Part shown: one piece after another, positions 48,503-57,963 of the stretch
How positions within the stretch are numbered: the first letter of the stretch is position 1
Layout of the letters: each line of letters opens with the position of its first letter
Assembly: GCA_003225315.1 (NCBI GenBank)
Contig: QHZD01000026.1
Location: 62,001-126,000, forward strand
From: Acidobacteriota bacterium
GTDB taxonomy: Bacteria; Acidobacteriota; Terriglobia; Acidiferrales; UBA7541
Length of the DNA: 64,000 bases
Reading direction: 5' to 3'
Translations under genes and position numbers: made by a program
Notes under the pieces: generated by a model
What the model was told of the DNA's origin: nothing
What the model saw: only the letters and a program-made list of their open reading frames with translations
Databases searched by the model: none

Positions 48503-49684
48503 CTACATGGCCATTTTGCCCGTCGTGGGCATGAGATCCCAAACACGCCAGAAGGCTTGCATTTCGTTCGGCGTGCCCAGAGAGACCCGGATGTATTTAT
48601 CGAGAACCGGATATTTTGGGCCGATGAGAATGTTGTTTTTCTTGAGGTGCTCGATGACTTCGTCGGGCGGGCGCATGGGATTCACCATCACGAAATTGGT
48701 TTGCGAATCGATGGCGCGGAGCATGCGCGCGTTGACCTGGTTCATGAACTCCTGGCGGTCGTCAGCGTTTCGCTTTATGCCCAGGCGCACGTAGTCGACG
48801 TCATCGAGCGCGGCGGAGGCGGCGCGCGCGGAGACTATGCTGACACTCCAGCTGGGGAAGCCGGCGGCGAGGCGCTTGGCGATTTCCGGAGTCGCAACGG
48901 CATAGCCGATGCGCATTCCGGCAAGGCCATATATCTTCGAGAACGTGCGTGAGACGATGACTCGCGGATCGCCGATGGGCCGGTCAACGAAAGACTCGTA
49001 GGAAGCGCTCGGGCTGGCAAAGTGATGATAGGCCTCGTCAATTAGCACGGCCACGTTGGCTGGCAGCTTGCCGAGGAACGCTTCTATCTCTTTGCGCGGC
49101 GTGATGGTTCCGGTGGGATTGTTGGGATTGACGATATACACGAGCCCGGGAGATGAGCGCGCGCGGTCGAGCATGACGCTGAGGTCATGCTCGTAGCGTT
49201 TGTTCAGAGGAACGTCGGCGACTTCGCTGCCCGCGCCTTGCGCGAGTTTGCCGAGCGCGGGAAAAGTAGGCGTGGCTTGCACTAGTTTTTTGCCGGACCC
49301 CAGAAAAGCGGCCGCAGCCATGCACAGGATTTCGCCGGAGCCGCAGCCAAGCACGATTTGTTCGCGCTTCACGTGGTGCAGCGCGGCGAGCTTGTCCGTG
49401 AGCGTGTCGTACTCGGTGCGTGGGTAGCGATTGCCGATGGCGGCGGATTCGCGCAGCACGCCGAGAACTTTTTCCGACGGACCGTAAGGATTCTCGTTGC
49501 GATAGAGAAGGATAGGGTCCGCGGCGGTAGCACCATCCGGCGGTTGTGGCACGGGCACGGAGTTACCCCATAGCGCCTCTTCGGTCGCCCGGGCAAGCGG
49601 CCAGCCGCGAAGCGCAGGCGCAGCTGCTCCAACGACAGCGCCTGTTCCGAGTCTGCGAAGAAGGTTTCTGCGCGAAATGTACAT
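48503..49684 (-). CDS. Tat-exported class I/II aminotransferase, HisC-like (393 aa)
   Basis: A fold-I PLP aminotransferase close to histidinol-phosphate aminotransferases: YRNENPYGPSEKV, VNPNNPTGT, VLIDEAYHHF, the PLP lysine Lys250 in VSRTFSKIYGLAGMRIGY, and a C-terminal IRVSLGTPNEM. Unlike cytosolic HisC it begins with a twin-arginine signal, SRRNLLRRLGTG and a hydrophobic stretch, so it is predicted to be exported folded with its cofactor. The start at 49684 has a strong AGGAGGAG. No his genes are nearby, so a biosynthetic role is unlikely. Substrate unknown. Confidence 0.9.
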   Translation of the reverse strand: MYISRRNLLRRLGTGAVVGAAAPALRGWPLARATEEALWGNSVPVPQPPDGATAADPILLYRNENPYGPSEKVLGVLRESAAIGNRYPRTEYDTLTDKLAALHHVKREQIVLGCGSGEILCMAAAAFLGSGKKLVQATPTFPALGKLAQGAGSEVADVPLNKRYEHDLSVMLDRARSSPGLVYIVNPNNPTGTITPRKEIEAFLGKLPANVAVLIDEAYHHFASPSASYESFVDRPIGDPRVIVSRTFSKIYGLAGMRIGYAVATPEIAKRLAAGFPSWSVSIVSARAASAALDDVDYVRLGIKRNADDRQEFMNQVNARMLRAIDSQTNFVMVNPMRPPDEVIEHLKKNNILIGPKYPVLDKYIRVSLGTPNEMQAFWRVWDLMPTTGKMAM

Positions 49685-49829
49685 GCTTCTCCTCCTTGGA
49701 GGCAATTGCTCTCGTGCCCTGAGCCAGTTTTAGAACAAGGACTCAGCGGATGCGCAGACACGCTGCGCATGGAGTCGTCCGCGAAGAGGCGACGACCCCT
49801 GGCACTAGGAAGTATTTTACGGTTTCGTT

Positions 49830-52181
49830 CTACTGAACCGTTAGGGTTACCTGCTGCGTGTGCGTCAAGCCGCCACTAGTGGCGGAGATGGTAAGGGTAA
49901 AGGTGCCGGTTTGCGTCTTGCGCATGGTGCTCACAGTTAAAGTCGACGAACCAGAAGTTATGACGGACGAAGGATTGAAGCTGGCGTTCGCGCGGCGGGG
50001 CAGTCCGCTAACGCTGAGACTGACCGTTCCGTTGAAACCGGAGCCAGGCGTGACGCTGACAGTGTAGCGCGCGCTCGAGCCGCGCGAGACGGTAGCGCTG
50101 GAAGGGGTGACAGCAACGGAAAAGTCCGCGCTCACGACCAGCGTGACGTTAGCGGTATGCGTTATCGCGCCGCTGGTGGCCCTGATCGTCAACGGATAAC
50201 TGCCCGGAGCAGTCGACGAACTCGTGGAAACGCTCAGAGTGCTCGATCCGGATGTGGAGATGGACGCCGGATTAAACGAAGCGCTCGCGCCCGCTGGCAG
50301 GCCGTTAACGCTGAGAGAGACGGTTCCGCTGAAACCTGTCCCGGCCGTGACTGTAGCTGTGAACGATGTGCCGCCACCCTGCACCACGGTTCGCGAGGCA
50401 GGCGATGCAGAGAGTGAGAAATCGGGCTGAACCGTAATGGTGCGAGTCGGCGGATTGGGATCGGTCAGGCCAACGTTGTCGGTGACAGTAAACGTCGTGA
50501 CGTAAGTGCCCGGAGTGGCGTAGGTTACATTCCCTGGATTAGCGAGATTGCTGGAGCTGGGATTCCCGCCCGGGAAAGACCACGAATAGGCGCTGATGGT
50601 GCCGTCGGGATCGTTGCCTGTGCCGGAATAAGATACCGATTGGCCCGCAGAGATGGTGACGTTTGAAGCAGGGTTGGTGATCGTGCCGGTGGGAGGCACA
50701 TCATTCGCCGCCAGAGAGACTTGAACCATTGCGGCGACGGAAGGAACGCCGGCGTTATTGAGAATAAACAGCATGTAGTAACCCGGCGGCGCAATGTTGC
50801 CATTTGGCGGGCCGATTACGTTGAGGACCCCGGTGCCCGTGGTGAAGGAGAGGCCCACGTAGCGTTGATCCATGTCAAAAGCATGCGTGACCGCGCCATT
50901 CCGCATCAGAACGACGCTGGAGATGTTGGCAGCGTCGGGAGTTTGCACCTGGAACGCGCCGCCATACCCAATGATCGACGAAGATGTGCTTGTGATGGTG
51001 GGACGAGTAGCGGGAGTCCCGTTTGCGTTAAAGAGATACGCCGGCGAGTAGATTTCCATATGCGGTTCGTAATTGCCGCGCTGCGGATTGCCGCCGGCAA
51101 CCCAGACCGTGGCATCAGGCAGCAGCAAGCTGACGGAGTGATAGAGGCGCGCGTAAACCTCCGCGCCTGCGGGACTGAAGGTGTTGGTTCCAGGATCGTA
51201 AAGGTCAGCTTTCAGGCTGGCGGTGGCGGTGTCTTCGTCGTTGAGGGAGCCGCCGACCGCAAGGACCCGGCCATTGGGGAGAATCGTGGCATTCATCTCA
51301 ATGCGCGGTTGCGACATGTTGGGGCCGTAGACCCACTTCGGCGTAGCGGCGGAGAGGTCAATGATTTCGCTGGTGTTGGTGGAGGGGCTGCCGCCCCCCA
51401 TGATCAACACTTTGGGCGTGTAGTTGTTGGCGGGAGTCAGGGGCAGAAGTATGGACGTGCCATACGTCCGTGTCCCATTGTAATTTGTGAAGGCAACGTT
51501 CGTAGTCCAAGTGTGGGTCGCGGGATTGAAAAGGCTAGAACCGGTGCTCGAGCCCGAGTAAAAAACATTTCCGTTGGGGAGCACGTGCAGACGGGGGTAA
51601 AGAGGCGGGGTCCACGGGGCGGAGAAAGCGGCGCTCCAGCCGGAGCTGGCGCTATAGAACTCAACGGATGTGTTGGTACTGCCTGTTTCACTAAGACCGG
51701 AGAAAACCATTACGCGACCGTCGCCCAGAACGGTGCCCGTGGGATACCAGCGGCCGTGCGCCATGGATTGCTGGTCGGTGAAGGTATTGGTGGCGGGGTC
51801 GTACGTGGATGTGCGCAGTTCGCCGCGGAACGGATCGTATTGTAGCGTGCCGCCCATCACGAACGGGCGCCCATCAGGCAGAACCACCATGCCGTTGCAG
51901 AACATGTCCCAGCCGACGGGTTGCGTCGTGATGGTGCCAGCCTGGGGATCCCAGAGCACAGCCCGGAAACTCGTATTTCCGGCCACGTTGCCGGAGCCGG
52001 AAACGATGACCACCTTACCGTTGTTCAGGAGGGCCGCGTGAATGGGATTGATGGGCATGGTGTACGGCAGGGTCTGCCACTGACCCTGGCCGGTTTGGGC
52101 CAGGACGGGCGACGCCAGCGGGACCAAGGCTGCCAAGAGCAAAAAGGCGAATACAAACAGACGGCGGGCGAATCTGTTCAT
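49830..52181 (-). CDS. Secreted copper-radical oxidase (galactose oxidase/GlxA-like) with PKD and Ig-like domains (783 aa)
   Basis: An extracellular oxidase of the AA5-like type. After a signal peptide (to about residue 28) comes a Kelch-type propeller with every copper-site residue in register with galactose oxidase: Cys95 (DMFCNGMVV) and Tyr146 (GRWYPTGTVLGDG) for the Cys-Tyr cofactor, Tyr347-His348 (RLYHSVSLLLPD) and His433 (THAFDMDQR) in the DUF1929 domain. A PKD domain (about 497-585) and two Ig-like domains of about 95 residues follow. It would oxidise a primary alcohol or sugar and release peroxide. No maturation or copper chaperone gene is adjacent. Confidence 0.9.
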   Translation of the reverse strand: MNRFARRLFVFAFLLLAALVPLASPVLAQTGQGQWQTLPYTMPINPIHAALLNNGKVVIVSGSGNVAGNTSFRAVLWDPQAGTITTQPVGWDMFCNGMVVLPDGRPFVMGGTLQYDPFRGELRTSTYDPATNTFTDQQSMAHGRWYPTGTVLGDGRVMVFSGLSETGSTNTSVEFYSASSGWSAAFSAPWTPPLYPRLHVLPNGNVFYSGSSTGSSLFNPATHTWTTNVAFTNYNGTRTYGTSILLPLTPANNYTPKVLIMGGGSPSTNTSEIIDLSAATPKWVYGPNMSQPRIEMNATILPNGRVLAVGGSLNDEDTATASLKADLYDPGTNTFSPAGAEVYARLYHSVSLLLPDATVWVAGGNPQRGNYEPHMEIYSPAYLFNANGTPATRPTITSTSSSIIGYGGAFQVQTPDAANISSVVLMRNGAVTHAFDMDQRYVGLSFTTGTGVLNVIGPPNGNIAPPGYYMLFILNNAGVPSVAAMVQVSLAANDVPPTGTITNPASNVTISAGQSVSYSGTGNDPDGTISAYSWSFPGGNPSSSNLANPGNVTYATPGTYVTTFTVTDNVGLTDPNPPTRTITVQPDFSLSASPASRTVVQGGGTSFTATVTAGTGFSGTVSLSVNGLPAGASASFNPASISTSGSSTLSVSTSSSTAPGSYPLTIRATSGAITHTANVTLVVSADFSVAVTPSSATVSRGSSARYTVSVTPGSGFNGTVSLSVSGLPRRANASFNPSSVITSGSSTLTVSTMRKTQTGTFTLTISATSGGLTHTQQVTLTVQ

Positions 52182-52483
52182 TGGAGATCCTCTTCTTAGA
52201 GTTTCCGGAGGGACAGAGGAAACCCAGGGATTTCAAAAGCAATTCATGGCCCAGTTGAAACCAATCGCCAGCCTCTAAGCTATTGAATACAAACTATATA
52301 GAATCAGATGTGGGCCTGGGCACTTCTGCGTTGTGCCAGAAAGTGAAGGCAGATGGCAAAGTGAGGAAGATTCTTGGTATCGGTCCACTCCTTCACGCAA
52401 CAAGTGAGCCTCCTGAAGTTCGCATCATGCGTTCACCACGGGCTAGCTGACGACACATCGGTCTTTATGAGATAACTCTTCCC
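52182..52483. other. Intergenic region upstream of divergent genes
   Basis: About 300 bases between the oxidase gene and the DUF457 gene. I see no gene and no clear structured RNA; it should contain the promoters of both. Confidence 0.4.
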
Positions 52484-53512
52484 GTGGATCCCCTCACCCA
52501 TGCCCTGGCCTCCTACACTCTCAAGTGCGCCGCGTTTCCCAGGCTCCCTCGCTCCGCTACGACTGCCATGCTCATCGCCGGAACCATCGCTGACATTGAC
52601 TTGCTGAGTGCTTATTTCGGCCCTTCCGCCTTCCTTACCTTTTACCGCACCTATTGTCATTCCCTGCTCGCCGCTTTTCTCTTTAGTCTTCTCGCCACGA
52701 TCCTTTTCCTCCTGTTCCTCCTGCGAAGGCGTGGACAAACGGAACCAATAATGTCTCCTGTGACTATCTTCCTCGCCGCCCTTGCAGCCGCCGTCCTCCA
52801 TTTGTTCATGGACGTCTGCCAAAGCTCTGGAGTCGAACTCCTTTGGTCCTTTTCAGCCCGCCGCTTTGCTTTGGACTGGGTTGCCAACACCGATCTTTGG
52901 ATTGTGGGAATTCTTCTCGCCGGAATTCTCTTCCCCGCGCTCAGCAGGCTGGTCACAGAGGAAATCGGCGCAAGATCAAAAGGCCCGCGCGGCAAAGTGG
53001 GCGCATCCCTTGCGCTCGCTGGGATGATTCTTTATGTCGTTTTGCGTTTCGTTCTTCACGGCAATGCTCTAGCCGCCATGGAATCGCGCACTTACCGCGG
53101 CGAACTGCCTCGCAAGGCCGCGGCGTTTGCCGAATCGGGTTCGCCTTTCCGCTGGCACGGCATTGTTGAAACCGAGCGCGCTCTTCATGACGTTGAAGTT
53201 GACGTCGGCCCCGGCGCCTCTTTCGACCCCGACGCGGCCATCACTTCCTACAAGCCCGAACCGTCTCCCGAACTCGACGCCGCTCGCGACACGGCAGCCG
53301 CGCGCCGCTTCCTCCAGATTGCGCGCTTCCCCAAAGCCACCATCGAGAAAACTCCCACAGGATTTCACGTCCTCCTGCGCGCGTTCCCTTACTCCCGCGA
53401 TGCCAGCTCTGGCTTACGCGTGTATGCCGTGGTCGATACCTATCCTTCCGGCAAGGTGCTCTCTCAGGAACTCGCTTGGGATCCCATGTCTAGAGAAGTC
53501 TGGCTCAGATAG
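52484..53512 (+). CDS. DUF457/YdjM-type membrane-bound metal-dependent hydrolase family protein (342 aa)
   Basis: A multi-helix membrane protein that opens DPLTHALASYTLKCAAF and carries GTIADIDLLSAYFG, RTYCHSLLAAF and HLFMDVCQSSGVELLW. The spaced histidines and aspartates are the signature of the DUF457 family, named as predicted metal-dependent hydrolases but with no fixed substrate. About four or five helices fill residues 1-200, and the C-terminal 140 residues are a soluble domain. The start is a GTG. The 3' end overlaps the convergent VTT-domain gene by eight bases. Confidence 0.8.
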   Translation: MDPLTHALASYTLKCAAFPRLPRSATTAMLIAGTIADIDLLSAYFGPSAFLTFYRTYCHSLLAAFLFSLLATILFLLFLLRRRGQTEPIMSPVTIFLAALAAAVLHLFMDVCQSSGVELLWSFSARRFALDWVANTDLWIVGILLAGILFPALSRLVTEEIGARSKGPRGKVGASLALAGMILYVVLRFVLHGNALAAMESRTYRGELPRKAAAFAESGSPFRWHGIVETERALHDVEVDVGPGASFDPDAAITSYKPEPSPELDAARDTAAARRFLQIARFPKATIEKTPTGFHVLLRAFPYSRDASSGLRVYAVVDTYPSGKVLSQELAWDPMSREVWLR

Positions 53513-54143
53513 GAGGTACTTGCGGAGGCCGGTTCGTCTTCTCGGACGGCGTTCGCCGCCTGAGTAGCATTCGGGAAAGCACATAGCTCACGATTACAAG
53601 CGAGATCACTAATACGGTCACTTGGAGCTTGTGGTGCATCAGGTACGGAATCGCATCCGCCCCATACCGTATTGCCAGGTATCCGATTCCAAAGTAACGA
53701 AATAATCGTGCAATGGTGATCGCCGACGTATAGCTGAACAGCGGCACTTCAAACACTCCCGCCGCAAACACAAAAAACTTGAATGGCGTCGGCGGCGGCA
53801 GAAGCGCCGCGACCAGCATTCCCAAGAAACCGTTCTGTTCCACCCAGTGACGAATGGCGTGTGAATGCTTTCCGGCCTTGCTGTGAAACAGCGCTTCCCC
53901 GCCCTTTCGCGCAATGAAATACAACACCACGCAACCCAGCACCGAACCGAGCGCCGCCATGAACGCATACAATGACATCCGCGCCGGATGCTGAATGGAC
54001 AACTCGATTAGCAGCAAATCGTTGATGATTGGAAACGTCAGCACCGAAGAATCCAGGAAGGAAATCAGAAAAAGTCCCGGCGCGCCAAGTCCGCCCGCAA
54101 ACGCCACGATTTTCTGTTTCCATCCGTTCAAACTCGTGGCCAA
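53505..54143 (-). CDS. VTT (DedA/SNARE-associated) domain membrane protein (212 aa)
   Basis: An inner-membrane protein of the DedA/VTT superfamily, several members of which act as lipid scramblases or in undecaprenyl phosphate recycling. Family marks are LISFLDSSVLTFPIINDLLL, ALGSVLGCVVLYFIARKGGE, a re-entrant ALLPPPTPFKFFVFAAGVF and RLFRYFGIGYLAIRYG. The start is a TTG with GGAGGAA about seven bases upstream. It is 80 bases before bioD on the same strand, but the order does not suggest a joint pathway. Confidence 0.88.
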   Translation of the reverse strand: MATSLNGWKQKIVAFAGGLGAPGLFLISFLDSSVLTFPIINDLLLIELSIQHPARMSLYAFMAALGSVLGCVVLYFIARKGGEALFHSKAGKHSHAIRHWVEQNGFLGMLVAALLPPPTPFKFFVFAAGVFEVPLFSYTSAITIARLFRYFGIGYLAIRYGADAIPYLMHHKLQVTVLVISLVIVSYVLSRMLLRRRTPSEKTNRPPQVPPI

Positions 54144-54226
54144 AAGGAATTCCTCCCATTCGTCTGCAGCAACTTGTCTGTGTGGGGCATTGGATCTCGG
54201 CGCAGACGGCAGATGTCAGCGCGCAT

Positions 54227-54862
54227 CTATTGCGCAAAAGCTGCGCGATCGAAATGATTCATGAAGACCTGCATGAGCGCCGTACGGTGTAGATTGGGCA
54301 GCTTGGGTATTTCTCCGATGACCCGGACGTGGCCGAACCGCTCGATGGTTTCGCGGTTCTCCCGGTTCTGATCGCCAATCAGCACCACGCCATGAACCGG
54401 CAATTCTGCCGCGTGCAGCGCCGCCAGTGTCAGCAGCGTGTGGTTCACTGTCCCCAGCGCGCTGCGCGCCGCTACGATCACCGGCAACTTGAATTTCACC
54501 ATGAGGTCAAGCACAAACTGCTTCTGGTTGATCGGTACCAGCACTCCTCCGGCCCCCTCGACGATCAGCCAGTCGTTCATCAAGCTGTTGGCCATGCTGA
54601 TGCGCCCGAGGTCGATTTCCACTCCTGCCCAGCGCGCCGCGAGATCGGGAGAAACCGGAGGTACAAATTTGTACACTTCATCGAGCGTTCGGTCCGTGCC
54701 AATCCCCGCAAGCCTCATGACCGTCACGCGATCCGAGCCCTCGAGAGTACCGGTCTGGATCGGCTTCCAATAGACCGCATCGAGAGCAGCGCAGAGCAGT
54801 GCCGAAAGGACCGTCTTGCCGACTCCCGCGTCCGTGCCGGTGATGAAAAAATGATGCCTCAT
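54227..54862 (-). CDS. bioD: Dethiobiotin synthetase (211 aa)
   Basis: BioD closes the ureido ring of dethiobiotin from diaminopelargonic acid, CO2 and ATP in biotin synthesis. The P-loop is FITGTDAGVGKT, followed by YWKPIQTGTLEGSD, the IVEGAGGVLVPIN motif that holds the substrate and magnesium, and ARSALGTVNHTLLTLAAL. The ATG at 54862 has GGAG six bases upstream; the open frame further up is unlike BioD. No other bio gene lies in the window, so it is isolated here unless its operon partners were upstream and lost. Confidence 0.94.
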   Translation of the reverse strand: MRHHFFITGTDAGVGKTVLSALLCAALDAVYWKPIQTGTLEGSDRVTVMRLAGIGTDRTLDEVYKFVPPVSPDLAARWAGVEIDLGRISMANSLMNDWLIVEGAGGVLVPINQKQFVLDLMVKFKLPVIVAARSALGTVNHTLLTLAALHAAELPVHGVVLIGDQNRENRETIERFGHVRVIGEIPKLPNLHRTALMQVFMNHFDRAAFAQ

Positions 54863-55375
54863 GCGCGCTCCGCCCTCTTTCGCGCGGCCACGCGCTTGGA
54901 AACAAGGACGTTGGCTGGATTCCCCTCGCGGCGCAATCTGCTGCTTGCGGCAGCGATTCGCGCCGCCCATGACAATTGTTTGCTACGCATGGACCCCCGG
55001 CTGTATAGGGTAAATGGCCTTCAAACGAATCTCGCATGTTACCATCGCTTTGCATCCGCGTCTCGCCGCAGTATCCGGCGTGATACGGGGTTGCTGCCCT
55101 TTCTTTCACGGGGGACCGGTTTGACCGGCCATGGGTAAAATGTTATAAATCTGCGTTTTGTGCAGCCCTTGCGCCGCGTGCTCGAGGCGGTTTGACGGTC
55201 ACTCTAGGGGTAATCTCGGACCGGCGCGACGGCTTCTTCCTGGTGGAATGTGAACAATTCGTGCTTCGCCCGCGCCCAGCGGCGCTCAGTCGAAAAAGTG
55301 TGCCGGAAGCGTCTGTAGTACGGAGCTGATGTCTTGTGGTCGCCCTTTGAATGAATGATCTACGGAGGATCGTGA
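54863..55375. other. Intergenic region with hppA promoter and leader
   Basis: About 510 bases between divergent bioD and hppA with no convincing gene. The left part should hold the bioD promoter. The right part contains a well-formed sigma-70 promoter for hppA and a leader of about 220 bases. Confidence 0.5.
55121..55149 (+). promoter_or_regulatory. Sigma-70 promoter of hppA
   Basis: TTGACC (55121-55126) and TATAAA (55144-55149) are spaced by 17 bases, close to the ideal. Transcription would start near 55156, leaving a leader of about 220 bases before the hppA ATG. Confidence 0.65.
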
Positions 55376-57835
55376 ATGCTTACCTGGCTTGCAAATGCCT
55401 GGTCCCTGAGCTGTAAATTCACAAAGTTTGGAGCAGCCGCCGTTCTCACCTTGCTCGGGGCCGGCTCGGCTCTGGCCGACGAAGCCGGTGGCGAAGCCAG
55501 CCTTAAGCTCCCCGACCTTTCCCAGGTTTCTTTTCTCGGAATCGACGGCCATAAGCTTCTGCTCTTCGGCATCGTCATCTGCATCTTTGGATTGGGCTTT
55601 GGGTTGGCTATTTATTCGCGCCTGAAAAACTTGCCCGTTCACAAGTCCATGCGCGACATCTCCGAGCTGATTTACGAAACCTGCAAAACCTATCTCTTCA
55701 CGCAAGGAAAGTTCCTCCTGATTTTGTGGGTTTTTATCGCCGTCGTAATCGTTATGTACTTCGGCTGGCTCGCTCCCGTGCAGCCGGTTGCCGTCACTCT
55801 GCCGATTATTCTGATTTTCAGTCTCGTGGGAATCGCCGGTAGTTACGGCGTCGCGTGGTTCGGCATTCGCGTCAATACGTTTGCCAATTCGCGCACCGCG
55901 TTTGCTTCCCTGCGCGGCAAACCCTATCCGATTTACAGCACGCCGCTCCAAGCCGGCATGAGCATTGGCATGATGCTTATAAGCGTCGAACTTCTCATGA
56001 TGCTCTTCATTCTGCTGTTCATTCCGGGCGACTATGCCGGCCCATGCTTCATCGGGTTTGCCATCGGCGAATCTCTTGGCGCGGCCGCGCTTCGAATCGC
56101 CGGCGGCATCTTTACAAAGATTGCCGACATCGGCTCTGACCTCATGAAAATCGTCTTCAAAATTAAAGAAGACGATGCGCGCAACCCCGGCGTCATTGCC
56201 GACTGCACGGGCGACAACGCCGGAGACTCGGTTGGCCCCAGCGCGGATGGCTTTGAAACGTATGGGGTAACCGGCGTCGCGTTGATCACTTTTATTCTGT
56301 TGGCGGTGAAAGATCCCAAGGTACAAGTGCAATTGCTCGTGTGGATTTTCGTGATGCGCATCGTGATGCTCATCGCCAGCGCTGCGGCCTACTTTATCAA
56401 CGGCTTCATCGCCAACGCGAAATACGGCAAAGCCGATCAGATGAACTACGAAGCGCCACTCACTTCGCTTGTGTGGATTACTTCCGTCGTTTCGATTGCG
56501 CTTACATACGTCGTCTCGTCGGTGATCATTCCGAGCCTCGGCGGCGACACTTCGCAGTGGTGGAAGCTGGCAACGATCATTTCTTGCGGCACGCTCGCGG
56601 GCGCTATCATTCCCGAACTCGTAAAAGTATTTACCTCCACTGAATCGCGGCACGTGAAAGAAGTCGTTACCTCGGCCGAAGAAGGCGGCGCATCGCTTGG
56701 CATTCTTTCCGGCTTCGTGGCCGGCAACTTTTCGTCGTACTACATCGGCCTGGCAATGGTGCTGCTCATGTCGCTCGGATTTTTGATTAGCACGCTGGGG
56801 CTCGACAACCAAATGCTCGCTCCGGCCGTGTTTGCCTTCGGTCTAGTGGCTTTCGGCTTTCTTGGCATGGGCCCGGTGACCATTGCCGTCGACTCCTACG
56901 GTCCGGTCACCGACAATGCGCAATCGGTCTATGAGCTTTCCTTGATTGAACAAATTCCGGGCGTCAAGGGAGAGCTCAAGAAGGATTACAACATCGACGT
57001 GAATTTTGAGCGCGCCAAGGAAATGCTGGAAGCCAACGATGGCGCCGGCAACACTTTCAAGGCTACTGCCAAACCCGTGCTCATCGGCACAGCGGTCGTC
57101 GGGGCAACCACGATGATCTTTTCGATCATCATGGCGCTCACCAAAGGTTTGAGCGAGAACGTCAACAATCTCTCGCTCCTTCACGCGCCTTTCGTGCTGG
57201 GCCTGGTCACTGGCGGCGCCATGATTTACTGGTTCACCGGCGCTTCCACGCAGGCCGTAACTACTGGCGCTTACCGCGCGGTTGAGTTCATCAAAGCCAA
57301 TATCAAGCTTGAAGGCGCTGCTTCCGCCAGCATCGCGGACAGCAAGAAAGTCGTTGAAATTTGCACCAAGTACGCGCAGAAAGGCATGCTGAACATTTTC
57401 ATCGCGGTATTTTTTGCCACACTGGCTTTCGCTTTCGTCGAACCTTTCTTTTTTATCGGCTACCTTTTCTCCATCGCCATCTTCGGCCTGTATCAAGCGA
57501 TTTTTATGGCCAACGCTGGCGGTGCCTGGGACAATGCGAAGAAGATCGTTGAAGTTGAACTCAAGCAGAAAGGCACGCCGCTGCATGACGCCACCGTGGT
57601 TGGTGACACCGTCGGCGATCCTTTCAAGGACACCTCTTCCGTCGCGCTCAATCCCATCATCAAATTCACGACACTCTTCGGCTTGCTCGCCGTCGAGCTT
57701 GCCGTGCAACTGACTGCCTCACAACACAGCACAACACTGACCCACATTCTCGCGGCGGCTTTTTTCGTGGTCTCCTTCTTCTTCGTGTACCGTTCCTTCT
57801 ACGGGATGCGCATCCGGGAAGACGCAGGCCACTGA
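55376..57835 (+). CDS. hppA: Membrane-bound proton-translocating pyrophosphatase (819 aa)
   Basis: An integral-membrane pyrophosphatase with about 16 helices that couples pyrophosphate hydrolysis to ion pumping. The catalytic loops are visible as EDDARNPGVIADCTGDNAGD, ADGFETYGVTG, PVTDNAQSVYELS and GAWDNAKKIVEVE. In the segment GAGNTFKATAKP the position that separates the two subclasses is lysine, which predicts potassium-independent enzyme and hence proton pumping. At 819 residues it is longer than most bacterial forms and its loop sequence belongs to a divergent branch. GGAGG precedes the ATG by eight bases. It stands alone behind its own promoter. Confidence 0.95.
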   Translation: MLTWLANAWSLSCKFTKFGAAAVLTLLGAGSALADEAGGEASLKLPDLSQVSFLGIDGHKLLLFGIVICIFGLGFGLAIYSRLKNLPVHKSMRDISELIYETCKTYLFTQGKFLLILWVFIAVVIVMYFGWLAPVQPVAVTLPIILIFSLVGIAGSYGVAWFGIRVNTFANSRTAFASLRGKPYPIYSTPLQAGMSIGMMLISVELLMMLFILLFIPGDYAGPCFIGFAIGESLGAAALRIAGGIFTKIADIGSDLMKIVFKIKEDDARNPGVIADCTGDNAGDSVGPSADGFETYGVTGVALITFILLAVKDPKVQVQLLVWIFVMRIVMLIASAAAYFINGFIANAKYGKADQMNYEAPLTSLVWITSVVSIALTYVVSSVIIPSLGGDTSQWWKLATIISCGTLAGAIIPELVKVFTSTESRHVKEVVTSAEEGGASLGILSGFVAGNFSSYYIGLAMVLLMSLGFLISTLGLDNQMLAPAVFAFGLVAFGFLGMGPVTIAVDSYGPVTDNAQSVYELSLIEQIPGVKGELKKDYNIDVNFERAKEMLEANDGAGNTFKATAKPVLIGTAVVGATTMIFSIIMALTKGLSENVNNLSLLHAPFVLGLVTGGAMIYWFTGASTQAVTTGAYRAVEFIKANIKLEGAASASIADSKKVVEICTKYAQKGMLNIFIAVFFATLAFAFVEPFFFIGYLFSIAIFGLYQAIFMANAGGAWDNAKKIVEVELKQKGTPLHDATVVGDTVGDPFKDTSSVALNPIIKFTTLFGLLAVELAVQLTASQHSTTLTHILAAAFFVVSFFFVYRSFYGMRIREDAGH

Positions 57836-57963
57836 GAACTGTTCCAGGCATTCGGTTGTCAGTTTTTGGCAAAAAGAAAGAAAAAAGTGGGGCGGCCATC
57901 AAGCCGCTCCATTCCATCTCAATCTGCGGTAAAATTTTGCTCCCTTTGTGATGAGGTCCAAAA

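Noticed and set aside
55286-56812. 508-codon minus-strand open frame
   Set aside because: It is antisense to hppA, whose motifs are unmistakable; the frame is rich in charged residues and arises from the codon pattern of the real gene.
57885-57926. Inverted repeat after hppA (GGGGCGGC and GCCGCTCC)
   Set aside because: No T run follows on the plus strand, so I do not call it the hppA terminator.
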